This document shows positions 1 to 7,287 of a stretch of DNA of 30,060 nt, piece after piece; position 1 is the stretch's first letter, and the number at the start of each line of letters is the position of its first letter. Made by a program: the position numbers and the translations under genes. The notes under the pieces are model-generated. The model was not told the origin of the DNA and did not search any database. It saw only the letters and a list, made by a program, of their open reading frames with translations. Source of the stretch: CAYGBM01 sp964348225 (GTDB lineage Bacteria > Patescibacteriota > Minisyncoccia > Minisyncoccales > CG1-02-41-26); NCBI GenBank assembly GCA_964348225.1, contig CAYGBM010000041.1, positions 1 to 30,060 of the forward strand, written 5' to 3'.

Positions 1-18
1 TTTGAAATAGATAAAAAT

Positions 19-1662
19 ATGATGAGTTTTTCTTTACTTCATCGAATTATATTTTTTTTAACCACCGGGATCGGCCTATGGCTGTCTTTTTGGGTCTATT
101 CTGCTGGAAGGAAAAAAAGGGTAAATAATTACTTCCTTTTAATGGTAGTAATATGGATATTTGGCGAGACGACACCATATTTTCTTTTCAGAAATATACC
201 CCTATCAGAGAATACTATTTTCTTTCTTCCACGATTAACTGTTGCCTCAGTTTTTGTGTTCTTTATCTTCTTTTATTTCTTTGTTATGCATTTCATTGGG
301 AATGAAAAAAGATTTCCAGTCCTTAATAAAATTATCCCATCTGTGGCTATATTAGGAGCTATTTTGGCAATTTTCACGAACCTATTCCAAAAAAGCGTGG
401 TGATAAAAGAAGGCTTAGGGTTAGATCTCATCCTTACAATACAAGGTAAAATTATGTGGCTTGGCTTTGTTATTGCTCTAACTTTATTTATTTCTTTTCG
501 ATTCTTAAACTACTTTTCCAAAAGTCCCCAAGCAGAAAGATTAAAAATCCAATATTTTCTAATAGGACTTTCTTGTTGGATTATTACAAACTTGATATTT
601 AATGTTTATTTTCCCCTTATTAGAGACACATTTAAATATGCTTACCTTGGTAATTACAGTATCTTTATCCTCTTTGGTTTCACGGCCTTTGCTATTGTAA
701 AAAGAAGATTGTTTGGAATACGGGTGGTGCTTACCCAGCTTTTGGTTGCATTAATTGCTGTCTTGCTTTTGGTGAATGTTTTTGTTTCAGAATCTGTTTT
801 TGAGTATGTCTGGAAAGGGGTGCTTTTTCTTGCCTTTATTTTCTTTGGGTGGTTACTAGTTAAGAGTGTTTTGCGGGAAATTAAACAAAGGGAGAAATTG
901 GACAGATTAGCTACTCAATTGGCAGTAACTAATATCCGGCTGGAGGGGGCTTACAAAAAGCTTCAGAAGTTAGACAAGGCAAAGTCAGAGTTTGTTTCAA
1001 TTGCTTCGCACCAGCTCCGCACTCCTTTAACTGCAATAAAGGGGTATATCTCCATGCTTCTTGAAGAGGATTACGGAAGGCTTGCCGATAACATGAAAAT
1101 GCCCCTAGAAAGTGTTTATAGCTCAAACGAAAGGTTAATTAAATTAGTTAATTCGCTTTTGAATATTTCCCGAATTGAGGCAGGTAAGATGAAACTTGAG
1201 AAGTCGGACTTCTCTATACTAAATATGGTTTCAGAAATAGGGCGGGAGTTTAAACCTCAAACCAAGAAGATGGGGATTAAATTAAAGATTGAAAAGCCCA
1301 AAACAAAAATTCCTAAAATTCAGGCAGATAAGAATAAACTGAGGCAGGTTATTTCAAACCTTTTAGATAATGCTATAAAATACACTCACAAAGGGAGTAT
1401 AACGTTGAGATTAGGCTTGGAAGGCAATATATTAAGAATGATTGTTGCTGATACAGGGGCTGGCATGACTCAAGAGGAGATTTCAAAGCTATTCCAAAGT
1501 TTTTCTCGGGCGGGAGCAGGCAGAAAGCATTGGGTTGAAGGGGCCGGCTTGGGTTTATACATTGCCAAGAGGTTTATTGAAATGCACAATGGCAAGATTT
1601 GGGCAGAATCCCCAGGCAAGGATAAGGGAAGTACTTTTTACGTAGATATTCCTATGAAATAA
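19..1662 (+). CDS. Membrane sensor histidine kinase
   Basis: This membrane-bound sensor kinase should autophosphorylate and pass phosphate to a response regulator. Residues 1 to about 290 hold eight or nine hydrophobic segments, resembling the 7TM-type sensor region found in some histidine kinases. A short linker helix (about 290-320) follows. The HisKA dimerisation domain has the H-box SIASHQLRTPLTAIKGY with phospho-acceptor H331. The HATPase domain shows the N-box NLLDNAIKYT (about 448-457), the G1 box VADTGAGM (about 476-483) and the G2 box GAGLGLYIAKRF (about 508-519). No PAS or HAMP domain is evident, so the signal is probably sensed in the membrane. The start at 19 (or 22) is chosen because the hydrophobic N-terminus begins there. 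The frame stays open to the window edge, so a slightly earlier start is possible. No clear ribosome binding site is visible. The receiver gene at 3014 is a possible partner. Confidence 0.93.
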   Translation: MMSFSLLHRIIFFLTTGIGLWLSFWVYSAGRKKRVNNYFLLMVVIWIFGETTPYFLFRNIPLSENTIFFLPRLTVASVFVFFIFFYFFVMHFIGNEKRFPVLNKIIPSVAILGAILAIFTNLFQKSVVIKEGLGLDLILTIQGKIMWLGFVIALTLFISFRFLNYFSKSPQAERLKIQYFLIGLSCWIITNLIFNVYFPLIRDTFKYAYLGNYSIFILFGFTAFAIVKRRLFGIRVVLTQLLVALIAVLLLVNVFVSESVFEYVWKGVLFLAFIFFGWLLVKSVLREIKQREKLDRLATQLAVTNIRLEGAYKKLQKLDKAKSEFVSIASHQLRTPLTAIKGYISMLLEEDYGRLADNMKMPLESVYSSNERLIKLVNSLLNISRIEAGKMKLEKSDFSILNMVSEIGREFKPQTKKMGIKLKIEKPKTKIPKIQADKNKLRQVISNLLDNAIKYTHKGSITLRLGLEGNILRMIVADTGAGMTQEEISKLFQSFSRAGAGRKHWVEGAGLGLYIAKRFIEMHNGKIWAESPGKDKGSTFYVDIPMK

Positions 1663-1690
1663 ACGTTGAACTCAAATCCTAAGGATTCTG

Positions 1691-1784
1691 CCCAAATTCA
1701 AACTACAACTTCCTCGTATAAAAGCTTACGAGGATTTATCATTTCACCCCATATGGAAATATCTAGCTGTAGGCTTGATTTGGG
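1691..1784 (+). ncRNA. Candidate structured leader RNA of tyrS (three-way junction)
   Basis: The gap between the kinase and tyrS folds by eye into a closed multibranch structure. The outer stem pairs 1691-1710 with 1765-1784: seven base pairs (CCCAAAT with ATTTGGG), then CAA with TTG, CTACA with TGTAG plus one flanking C-G pair, and a final CT with AG, with small bulges. Inside are a perfect 8-bp hairpin (1711-1718 with 1727-1734) and a weaker hairpin (1741-1745 with 1756-1760). It ends 25 nt before the tyrS start. No T-box signature sequence is present. The function is unknown; a tyrS leader or an independent small RNA would both fit. Confidence 0.45.
1711..1734 (+). other. Perfect 8-bp hairpin in the tyrS leader
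   Basis: TCCTCGTA (1711-1718) and TACGAGGA (1727-1734) flank an 8-nt loop. There is no run of T after it, so it is not a standard intrinsic terminator for the upstream kinase gene. It forms the first arm of the proposed three-way junction. Confidence 0.6.
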
Positions 1785-1809
1785 ATTTCTAAAGGGGTAA
1801 AATAGCATA

Positions 1810-3009
1810 ATGCCTGTGGATACTAATCCAGAAAAAATAAAAGAGGTTTTGGAAAGGGGAGTGGTAGAAATTTTACCAAGCAAGGAAGGATTGGCTAAAT
1901 TGATGAAAAAGCAGAGGATTCGGCTTTACTTGGGCGTTGACCCAACTGCCCCTAAACTTCACCTCGGGCATACTATTGCCCTTAGAAAACTCCAGGAATT
2001 CGCTGACCTAGGCCACGAAGCAATTTTAGTAATTGGCACTGGAACGGTTTTGGCTGGGGGCGATCCTTCGGATCGGGACAAAGCCCGTCCCTTAATCACC
2101 GAGGAGAGAATCAAAAAGAATATAGCAAATTGGAAAGCACAGGCTGGAAAAATCTTGGATTTTTCCAAGGTAGACATCAAATACAATGGCGATTGGCTTT
2201 TAAGGTTAGCCCTTAAAGACATTATCACCATTGCTCGCCATATCAGTGCAGTAAAACTTTTCCAGCGAGATATGTTTCAAGAGAGAATAAAAAAAGGCGG
2301 AACAGTGTGGGCTCACGAAACCTTGTATCCTTTGCTTCAGGGATACGATTCGGTAGCTATGGATGTTGATTTAGAGATTGGTGGAACAGATCAGCTTTTC
2401 AATATGCTCATCGGCCGGGAATTGCAAAAGAAAATACGGGGAAGAGAAAAGTATGCCCTAACCACTCCCTTAATTATGGGGATTGACAATAAGCCAATGA
2501 GTAAAAGCTCTGGGAATTGCGTATGGATTGAAGACTCCTCTTCTGAAATATTTGGAAAAATCATGTCAATTCCTGATGAGTTAATTGAAGATTACTTCAG
2601 GCTGTTAACCCGAGTTCCAATTAAAGAAGTAGAGAAAATCAAAAAAGATTTAAGAAAGCGAAGCGTTAATCCCCGAGACGCAAAAGCAAAATTAGCAAAA
2701 GAAATTGTAAAAATCTATTACGGAGAAAGGGCAGCCAACCAAGCTGAAAAAGAATTTAATAAGGTATTTCGCGATAAAAAGCTGCCCTCTGAAATTCCAG
2801 TGTTTAAGACTTCAAAGAAAGTTTACCCAATTTTAGATTTGTTGAAAGATTCCAAGCTGGCTTCTTCAAAGAGCCAAGCAAAGAGGTTGATTTTAGAAAA
2901 GGGAGTGAAAATTGACGGAAAGTTAAAAACCGACTGGCAAGAAGAAATAGACATTAAAAAGGGAACAATAGTGCGGGTAGGAAAAAGAAAATTTGTTAAA
3001 ATTCAGTAA
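1810..3009 (+). CDS. tyrS: Tyrosyl-tRNA synthetase
   Basis: TyrRS charges tRNA-Tyr with tyrosine in the cytoplasm. This 399-residue class I synthetase is of normal bacterial length. The HIGH motif appears as HLGHT at 51-55. The substrate segment GGTDQLFN lies near 191-198 and the KMSKS loop is KPMSKSSGN at about 228-236. Residues from about 337 to the end form an S4-type RNA-binding domain (ILDLLKDSKLASSKSQAKRL). The KMSKS form and the GDPSDRDKARP segment place it with the TyrS type common in many bacteria and CPR genomes. The start at 1810 follows an AAAGGGG stretch at 1791-1797, 12 nt away, which is a rather distant ribosome binding site. It lies between a sensor kinase and a receiver gene. 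Confidence 0.97.
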   Translation: MPVDTNPEKIKEVLERGVVEILPSKEGLAKLMKKQRIRLYLGVDPTAPKLHLGHTIALRKLQEFADLGHEAILVIGTGTVLAGGDPSDRDKARPLITEERIKKNIANWKAQAGKILDFSKVDIKYNGDWLLRLALKDIITIARHISAVKLFQRDMFQERIKKGGTVWAHETLYPLLQGYDSVAMDVDLEIGGTDQLFNMLIGRELQKKIRGREKYALTTPLIMGIDNKPMSKSSGNCVWIEDSSSEIFGKIMSIPDELIEDYFRLLTRVPIKEVEKIKKDLRKRSVNPRDAKAKLAKEIVKIYYGERAANQAEKEFNKVFRDKKLPSEIPVFKTSKKVYPILDLLKDSKLASSKSQAKRLILEKGVKIDGKLKTDWQEEIDIKKGTIVRVGKRKFVKIQ

Positions 3010-3013
3010 AAAA

Positions 3014-3382
3014 ATGGCAAAGAAAATTCTCATAATTGAAGATGAAAAGATATTAGGCGATATGTATGCTCAAAAGTTTTTGCAGGCAGGCTTTGAAGTA
3101 AAAATAACACAGAGTGCTGAAGGGGGATTTCGTGTGGCAAAAAAAGAACAGCCCGACCTCATTTTGCTTGACATCCTTTTGCCAAAGAAAAACGGGATTG
3201 CTTTTTTAGAAAAGATAAGAAAAGACCCCAAAACATCTTCACTGAAAGTTCTCGCTTTTTCAAACTATGAAGACCCCCAGGTAATAAAAGAGGCAAAGGA
3301 GTTAGACGTGATTGAGTATTTATTAAAAACCAGTTTCACACCCACCCAGGTTCTTGAAAAAGTAAAAGAATACTTGGAATAA
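3014..3382 (+). CDS. Single-domain response regulator (CheY-like)
   Basis: This 122-residue receiver domain has no output domain. The acidic pair is E9 D10 (IIEDEK), the phospho-acceptor is D53 (LILLDILLP), the switch position is S83 (AFSNYED) and the conserved lysine is K105 (YLLKTSF). It probably acts by protein-protein contact, as CheY and Spo0F do. I use the ATG at 3014, 4 nt after the tyrS stop, because MAKKILIIEDE is a typical receiver N-terminus; a start at 2993 would overlap tyrS and add seven residues. It has no Shine-Dalgarno sequence, so translational coupling to tyrS is likely. The kinase at 19-1662 is the nearest candidate partner. Confidence 0.92.
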   Translation: MAKKILIIEDEKILGDMYAQKFLQAGFEVKITQSAEGGFRVAKKEQPDLILLDILLPKKNGIAFLEKIRKDPKTSSLKVLAFSNYEDPQVIKEAKELDVIEYLLKTSFTPTQVLEKVKEYLE

Positions 3383-3388
3383 GCTAGT

Positions 3389-3547
3389 TGTATCGGAATT
3401 TCAATAAATTCCGATACAACAGGGGTGGGTCGGAGGGGAAGAATTCCCCTCCGTATAGGAAAACAGGCTTTTACCGAAGGTAAAAACGTTAGAAACCGAG
3501 GGTTTCTAAAGAACATAATGCACGAGCGAAGCGAGTGCTTATGTTCT
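3389..3547 (+). ncRNA. Multi-hairpin RNA element, copy 1 (before aspS)
   Basis: Five hairpins follow one another. P1 is a perfect 13-bp stem (3389-3401 with 3406-3418). P2 is a perfect 10-bp stem with a GAA loop (3431-3440 with 3444-3453). A conserved linker TAGGAAAACAG follows. P3 is a 7-bp stem with a GAA loop (3469-3475 with 3479-3485). P4 is TTAGAAACC with GGTTTCTAA around GAG (3489-3509). P5 spans 3510-3547, with a bulged T, tandem G-A mismatches and again a GAA loop. A second copy at 25419-25620 keeps the same order. P2 differs there at three base pairs, all compensated, while the linker and P4 are identical. This is strong evidence for a conserved RNA structure. It ends 32 nt before the aspS start. 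I do not recognise it as a known riboswitch, T-box or ribozyme. Confidence 0.8.
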
Positions 3548-3555
3548 GGGGGGGT

Positions 3556-3574
3556 AAATTTTGCTAAGCAAATT
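3556..3574 (+). other. Small hairpin before the aspS start
   Basis: AAATTTTGC and GCAAATTT flank TAA, with one bulged T. It lies 5 nt before the aspS ATG, where a ribosome would bind, and there is no Shine-Dalgarno sequence. It could reduce access to the start or be chance AT-rich pairing. Confidence 0.35.
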
Positions 3575-3579
3575 TCTCT

Positions 3580-4983
3580 ATGAAGAGGAATTTAAACATA
3601 GAAACAATAGAAAAGATTGGTAAGCAGATTAAGTTATGCGGGTGGGTAAATACCATAAGAAGCCACGGCAAGATTCTTTTTATTGACTTAAGAGATAGAA
3701 GCGGCCTATGCCAGCTTGTATTTGCCCCTCAAAACAAAGAAGTTTATAAAAAAGCTGAGAAATTAAAGCCAGAATGGGTAATTGAGGTAATTGGTAAGGT
3801 AGGGGAACGTCCCAAGGGAATGGAAAATCCCAAAATTGAAACCGGGAAAATAGAGATAGAGGTTAATGAGCTAAAAATTATATCGGGAGCAGCAACCCTG
3901 CCATTTTCAATTGAATCTGATGGCTATGATATATCAGAAGAGAAACGGCTCAAATACCGCTTTTTAGATCTAAGAAGAAGACGTTTGCAAAGCAATATGA
4001 AAGAGAGACACAAGGTGATTCAGTTTATGCGCAATTATTTGCAAAGAGAAGGGTTTGTAGAAATTGAAACTCCTATTTTAACGAAATCAACGCCAGAGGG
4101 CTCCAGAGACTTTATTGTGCCTTCAAGACTAGATATAGGCAAGTTTTACGCTTTGCCTCAAAGCCCTCAACAATTTAAGCAACTTTTGATGGTGGCTGGC
4201 TTTGAAAAATATTTTCAAATCGCAAGATGCTTGAGGGATGAAGACCCCCGGGGCGACAGACAGGCAGAACATACCCAGTTGGACATTGAAATGTCGTTTG
4301 TGGAACAGGAAGATATTTTAGAGCTTGTTGAAAAATTATATGCAAAGGTGTGCCAAGAGCTTTTTCCAGAAAAGAAAATAAAACAAATACCTTTTCCCCG
4401 GATAACTTACAAAGAAGCAATAGAGAAGTATAAATCAGACAAGCCTGACTTGAGAAAAAATAAAAATGATGAAAACGAACTTGCCTTTTGCTTTGTAACG
4501 GATTTTCCGATGTTTGACCGTTCAGAAAAAAAAGATAAATGGATTGCTATGCATCACCCTTTTACCAAACCAAAAACTGAAAACATTGAGCAAATCAAAA
4601 AAGAGCCAGAAAAAATTACTTCTTTCCAGCACGACTTTGTTCTTAACGGCCAGGAAATAGGAGGAGGGAGTATTAGAACAACCAATCTTGAAGTTTTAAC
4701 TGCTGTTTTTGAGGTTTTAGGGCACAAGCCAGAAGAAACAAAAAAACAATTTAAAAACTACTTTGAGGCCTTCCAATATGGGGTGCCACCTCACGGCGGC
4801 ATAGCGCCTGGTATTGACAGGTTTTTAGCACTGATACTCAATGAACCAAACATCAGAGAAGTAATTGCCTTCCCCAAAACAGGCGAAAACAGAGATCTAA
4901 TGATGGAAGCCCCATCAGAGGTTTCAAAAGAACAACTCAAAGAGCTTCACTTAAAAATTGTCAACGAGAAAAAACATTCTTAA
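3580..4983 (+). CDS. aspS: Aspartyl-tRNA synthetase lacking the GAD insertion
   Basis: This class II synthetase charges tRNA with aspartate. Residues 1 to about 105 form the OB-fold anticodon-binding domain. Motif 1 is near 152-165 (YLQREGFVEIETPIL), motif 2 near 217-240 (LRDEDPRGDRQ) and motif 3 near 406-419 (GGIAPGIDRF). The sequence is of bacterial type (SPQQFKQLLMVAGF, VTDFPMF, MHHPFT), but at 467 residues it is well short of the usual 580-600. The gap falls between SDKPDLR (about 292) and FVTDFPMF (about 305), where bacterial enzymes carry the GAD domain, so that insert is missing. H29 in the RSHGK segment matches the position where non-discriminating enzymes carry His and E. coli carries Leu. 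It may therefore also charge tRNA-Asn, which would require GatCAB elsewhere. It follows RNA element copy 1. Confidence 0.95.
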   Translation: MKRNLNIETIEKIGKQIKLCGWVNTIRSHGKILFIDLRDRSGLCQLVFAPQNKEVYKKAEKLKPEWVIEVIGKVGERPKGMENPKIETGKIEIEVNELKIISGAATLPFSIESDGYDISEEKRLKYRFLDLRRRRLQSNMKERHKVIQFMRNYLQREGFVEIETPILTKSTPEGSRDFIVPSRLDIGKFYALPQSPQQFKQLLMVAGFEKYFQIARCLRDEDPRGDRQAEHTQLDIEMSFVEQEDILELVEKLYAKVCQELFPEKKIKQIPFPRITYKEAIEKYKSDKPDLRKNKNDENELAFCFVTDFPMFDRSEKKDKWIAMHHPFTKPKTENIEQIKKEPEKITSFQHDFVLNGQEIGGGSIRTTNLEVLTAVFEVLGHKPEETKKQFKNYFEAFQYGVPPHGGIAPGIDRFLALILNEPNIREVIAFPKTGENRDLMMEAPSEVSKEQLKELHLKIVNEKKHS

Positions 4984-4997
4984 CACTCCAACAAAAA

Positions 4998-5029
4998 TTA
5001 CAAAATTGGACGATCGTCCTATTTTGTAA
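4998..5029. repeat. 32-bp near-perfect palindrome before dacA
   Basis: TTACAAAAT and ATTTTGTAA enclose GGACGATCGTCC, with a single T-T mismatch pair. The last base of the palindrome is the A of the dacA start codon at 5029. No T-run follows, so it is not a typical terminator for aspS. As RNA it would form a long hairpin just before the dacA start. As DNA it could be an operator. Confidence 0.7.
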
Positions 5030-6057
5030 TGAACTCAATGATGAGCAGAAATTTTAAAATCTTCTTAATAACTTTTCTCCTGAGCCTGCCTTTCTGGTGG
5101 GGAGTGAACGTATTCCAGAGGGATCTTGAAGATTTTTTTTATACGATGGAGTTCCAAAAAAACCCACCCAAGCTTTTCGTTGCCCAAATAATCCAAAACC
5201 TTCAAGCTGCTCAAAAGGAATCTCAAGCCTCTAGAGAAAAACAGTGCCAAAGCCTTGAAGGCTTTGAGAACTTCCAAATTTCAGCAGAAAGCGCAATCTC
5301 TGTTGAAGTAAGCCTTGTTAAAGACCCTGTTAATAAGACAAATAAAACAGAGTTAAACCGAGTTATTTTTGAGAAAAACCCAAGCAAAAAAATGCCTATT
5401 GCCAGCCTAACCAAGTTAATGACAGCCATTGTTGCTGCTGAATTCTATGATGACTCTTATCGGGTAGAAATTCCCAAAGAGGCTGTCTCGCAGCCAGAAA
5501 CAAGCGGCAACCTAACAGTAGGGGAAATTCTCAATGTTGGAGATCTGCTTCACATTATGCTTATTGAATCAAGCAATGATGCTGCTTTCTCCCTGGGCGC
5601 GGTTGTAGGCCAGGAAGGGTTCACCCATTTAATGAATTTACAAGCAAAAAAGCTCGGGCTTAACAATACTTTGTTTTTTAATCCAACTGGAATTGACCCT
5701 GCAAATACAACAGACAACCCAAACTACTCAACTGCTCAAGATTTGCTGGCACTTATGGAATATATATTAGCTGAATATCCTGAAATTTTAGAGATTATTT
5801 CAAAAAAGGAATACGATCTTTATTTACAGAACGGCATTTTGCATCATACACTCAAAAATACAAACGAACTGCTCGGAGAAATCCCTAGGCTAATTGGAGG
5901 AAAAACCGGATACACTGAAAGAGCTGGGGGGTGCTTAATTGTAATTTTAAAGAATAAAGAAGGTAGCTATCTGATAAATATTGTTTTAAATTCTCCCAAC
6001 AGATTTGGAGAAATGATAAAACTAATAGAGCACGGACTACCCATATGCCCAAATTGA
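5029..6057 (+). CDS. dacA: D-alanyl-D-alanine carboxypeptidase (S11 family, PBP5-like)
   Basis: This enzyme removes the terminal D-Ala of peptidoglycan pentapeptides outside the cytoplasmic membrane and so limits cross-linking. An N-terminal hydrophobic segment (about 9-29) serves as signal or anchor. The three penicillin-binding motifs are present: SLTK with S126 and K129, SSN at 181-183 and KTG at 292-294. At 342 residues it has the catalytic S11 domain and no PBP5 C-terminal beta domain or terminal amphipathic helix, so the N-terminal segment probably provides anchoring. Starts at 5029, 5038 or 5041 are possible. Its 3' end overlaps mraY by 13 bp, which implies cotranscription and coupled translation. 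Confidence 0.93.
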   Translation: MNSMMSRNFKIFLITFLLSLPFWWGVNVFQRDLEDFFYTMEFQKNPPKLFVAQIIQNLQAAQKESQASREKQCQSLEGFENFQISAESAISVEVSLVKDPVNKTNKTELNRVIFEKNPSKKMPIASLTKLMTAIVAAEFYDDSYRVEIPKEAVSQPETSGNLTVGEILNVGDLLHIMLIESSNDAAFSLGAVVGQEGFTHLMNLQAKKLGLNNTLFFNPTGIDPANTTDNPNYSTAQDLLALMEYILAEYPEILEIISKKEYDLYLQNGILHHTLKNTNELLGEIPRLIGGKTGYTERAGGCLIVILKNKEGSYLINIVLNSPNRFGEMIKLIEHGLPICPN

Positions 6058-7094
6058 ATGTTATTAAAATTGCGGTTCTTTGTGCCTTTTCAGCTGGCTT
6101 GGCTGTCTTATGGAGCCCTTTTTTAACGCATTTCCTTTATAAATACAAGCTTTGGCGCAAAACAGCCAGAGAAAAAGGTATTGATGGCAAACCAGCACCG
6201 GTTTTTCACAAGCTTCACAAAGAAAGAGAAACAAAGGTTCCTCGCTTGGGAGGGCTTTTAATTTGGGTAACAGTGGTTTTTGTGGCTTTTTTATTTGCCT
6301 TGTTAAGCAGGGTATCTGAGAATTTCTCCTTATTGAATTTTTTATCAAGAAGCCAAACCTGGCTGCCCCTTGGCACTTTGGTGGCTGCTTCTCTGCTGGG
6401 ATTGGGAGACGACATCCTGCAAATCTTTGGCAAGGGGAAATATGCTGGGGGTGGCATAAAATTTACCAGAAGATTAGTAATAGTTTTAATTATAGGCGCT
6501 ATCGGGGCTTGGTGGTTCTATTTTAAGCTTGGCAGGCACACTTTATTCATTCCTGGCATAGGAGACTTAGAAATTGGCTTTTGGTATCTTCCTTTGTTTG
6601 TGGTAACCCTTTTGGCTTGCTGGGGTGGGGGAGTGATTGATGGAATTGACGGTTTGGCTGGCGGGGTTTTTTCCATTATGTTTGCTGCTTTTGCTATTAT
6701 TGCTTATTCAAGAATGCAGTATAATTTAGCAAGCTTCTGTGCTGTTTTAGCTGGCACCATCCTGGCATTCTTGTGGTTTAACATACCTCCAGCCCGCTTT
6801 TATATGGGCGAAACAGGCACTATTGGGTTAACAGCCACTTTGGCAGTGGTTGCTTTTTTAACTGATTCTGTAATAGTTTTGCCAATAATTGCTGGGCTTT
6901 TAGTGCTTGAGGTTGGCTCTATCTTGCTTCAGCTTTTCTCAAAGAAGTTTTTTCGTAAAAAAATATTGCTTTGCGCCCCAATCCACCACCACCTTGAAGC
7001 CAAAGGCTGGCTGCCTGAAAAAATCACCATGCGATTTTGGATTATTGGCATGATACTAGGCATTATAGGAGTAGCCATACGTCTGCTGGGTTAA
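6045..7094 (+). CDS. mraY: Phospho-N-acetylmuramoyl-pentapeptide transferase, divergent
   Basis: MraY transfers phospho-MurNAc-pentapeptide to undecaprenyl phosphate, making lipid I in the membrane. The 349-residue protein has about ten hydrophobic segments. Recognisable family signatures are the aspartate pair D122 D123 (GLGDDILQ), the DGIDGLAGG segment near 199-207, YMGETGT at about 253-259 and the PIHHHLE triple histidine at 314-316, which separates MraY from WecA-type relatives. Two signatures deviate. The usual NxxNxxDGxDG loop has lost both Asn, and the usual MGDTG is MGETG with E256 replacing Asp. It overlaps the end of dacA and precedes the inserted signalling module and then murD. 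Assignment is strong from HHH and context; kinetics may differ from model enzymes. Confidence 0.92.
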   Translation: MPKLNVIKIAVLCAFSAGLAVLWSPFLTHFLYKYKLWRKTAREKGIDGKPAPVFHKLHKERETKVPRLGGLLIWVTVVFVAFLFALLSRVSENFSLLNFLSRSQTWLPLGTLVAASLLGLGDDILQIFGKGKYAGGGIKFTRRLVIVLIIGAIGAWWFYFKLGRHTLFIPGIGDLEIGFWYLPLFVVTLLACWGGGVIDGIDGLAGGVFSIMFAAFAIIAYSRMQYNLASFCAVLAGTILAFLWFNIPPARFYMGETGTIGLTATLAVVAFLTDSVIVLPIIAGLLVLEVGSILLQLFSKKFFRKKILLCAPIHHHLEAKGWLPEKITMRFWIIGMILGIIGVAIRLLG

Positions 7095-7142
7095 AATGCC
7101 AACAATAAAAAGTATAATATGGTGCCAATAATCCAAAACCCT

Positions 7143-7180
7143 CTGTTTCAAATCGTGCCGATCGGCACGATTTGAAACAG
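7143..7180. repeat. 38-bp perfect palindrome after mraY
   Basis: The 38 bases from 7143 to 7180 equal their own reverse complement. The arms start CTGTTTCAAATCGTGCC and the centre is CCGATCGG. No T-run follows, which is unusual for a terminator. It shares the CGATCG centre with the palindrome before dacA, and the two bracket dacA-mraY. It may be a protein-binding site, an RNA hairpin end, or a repeat found elsewhere in the genome. Confidence 0.85.
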
Positions 7181-7224
7181 ATTGAAGAAGCTTGAAATAT
7201 CTCGAACTGTCTTGAAATATCCTC

Positions 7225-7260
7225 TAAGCTATGGACTTTGAGTAAGCTATGGACCTTGAG
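7225..7260. repeat. Two 18-bp tandem repeats
   Basis: TAAGCTATGGACTTTGAG (7225-7242) is followed at once by TAAGCTATGGACCTTGAG (7243-7260), with one difference. A shorter direct repeat, CTTGAAATATC, lies just before (7190-7200 and 7211-7221). The repeats sit directly before the promoter at 7270-7278 and could be binding sites for a regulator. Confidence 0.7.
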
Positions 7261-7269
7261 GGTTTTTTA

Positions 7270-7278
7270 TGCTATAAT
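7270..7278 (+). promoter_or_regulatory. Extended -10 promoter for the signalling module
   Basis: TGCTATAAT is a perfect TATAAT preceded by the extended -10 TGn. No good -35 is at the normal distance; TGGACC at 7250-7255 is the best fit with 17 bp. Transcription would start near 7285, giving a leader of about 100 nt before the small ORF at 7384. Confidence 0.6.
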
Positions 7279-7287
7279 ATTGCTAGT

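Noticed and set aside
3265..3516. Minus-strand ORF sharing peptides (FRNPRFLT, CFP...VSEF) with a minus-strand ORF at 25348-25602
   Set aside because: The similarity comes from the shared RNA element. Stem changes are compensatory for base pairing and not synonymous for protein, and both frames run antisense through hairpins.
3389..3547. T-box leader of aspS
   Set aside because: The T-box sequence AGGGTGGNACCGCG and a terminator/antiterminator pair are absent, and the second copy precedes a gene that is not a synthetase.
3389..3547. Hammerhead, twister or glmS-type ribozyme
   Set aside because: The core strings of these ribozymes (for example CTGATGA with GAAA and the cleavage triplet) are not found in the right arrangement in either copy.
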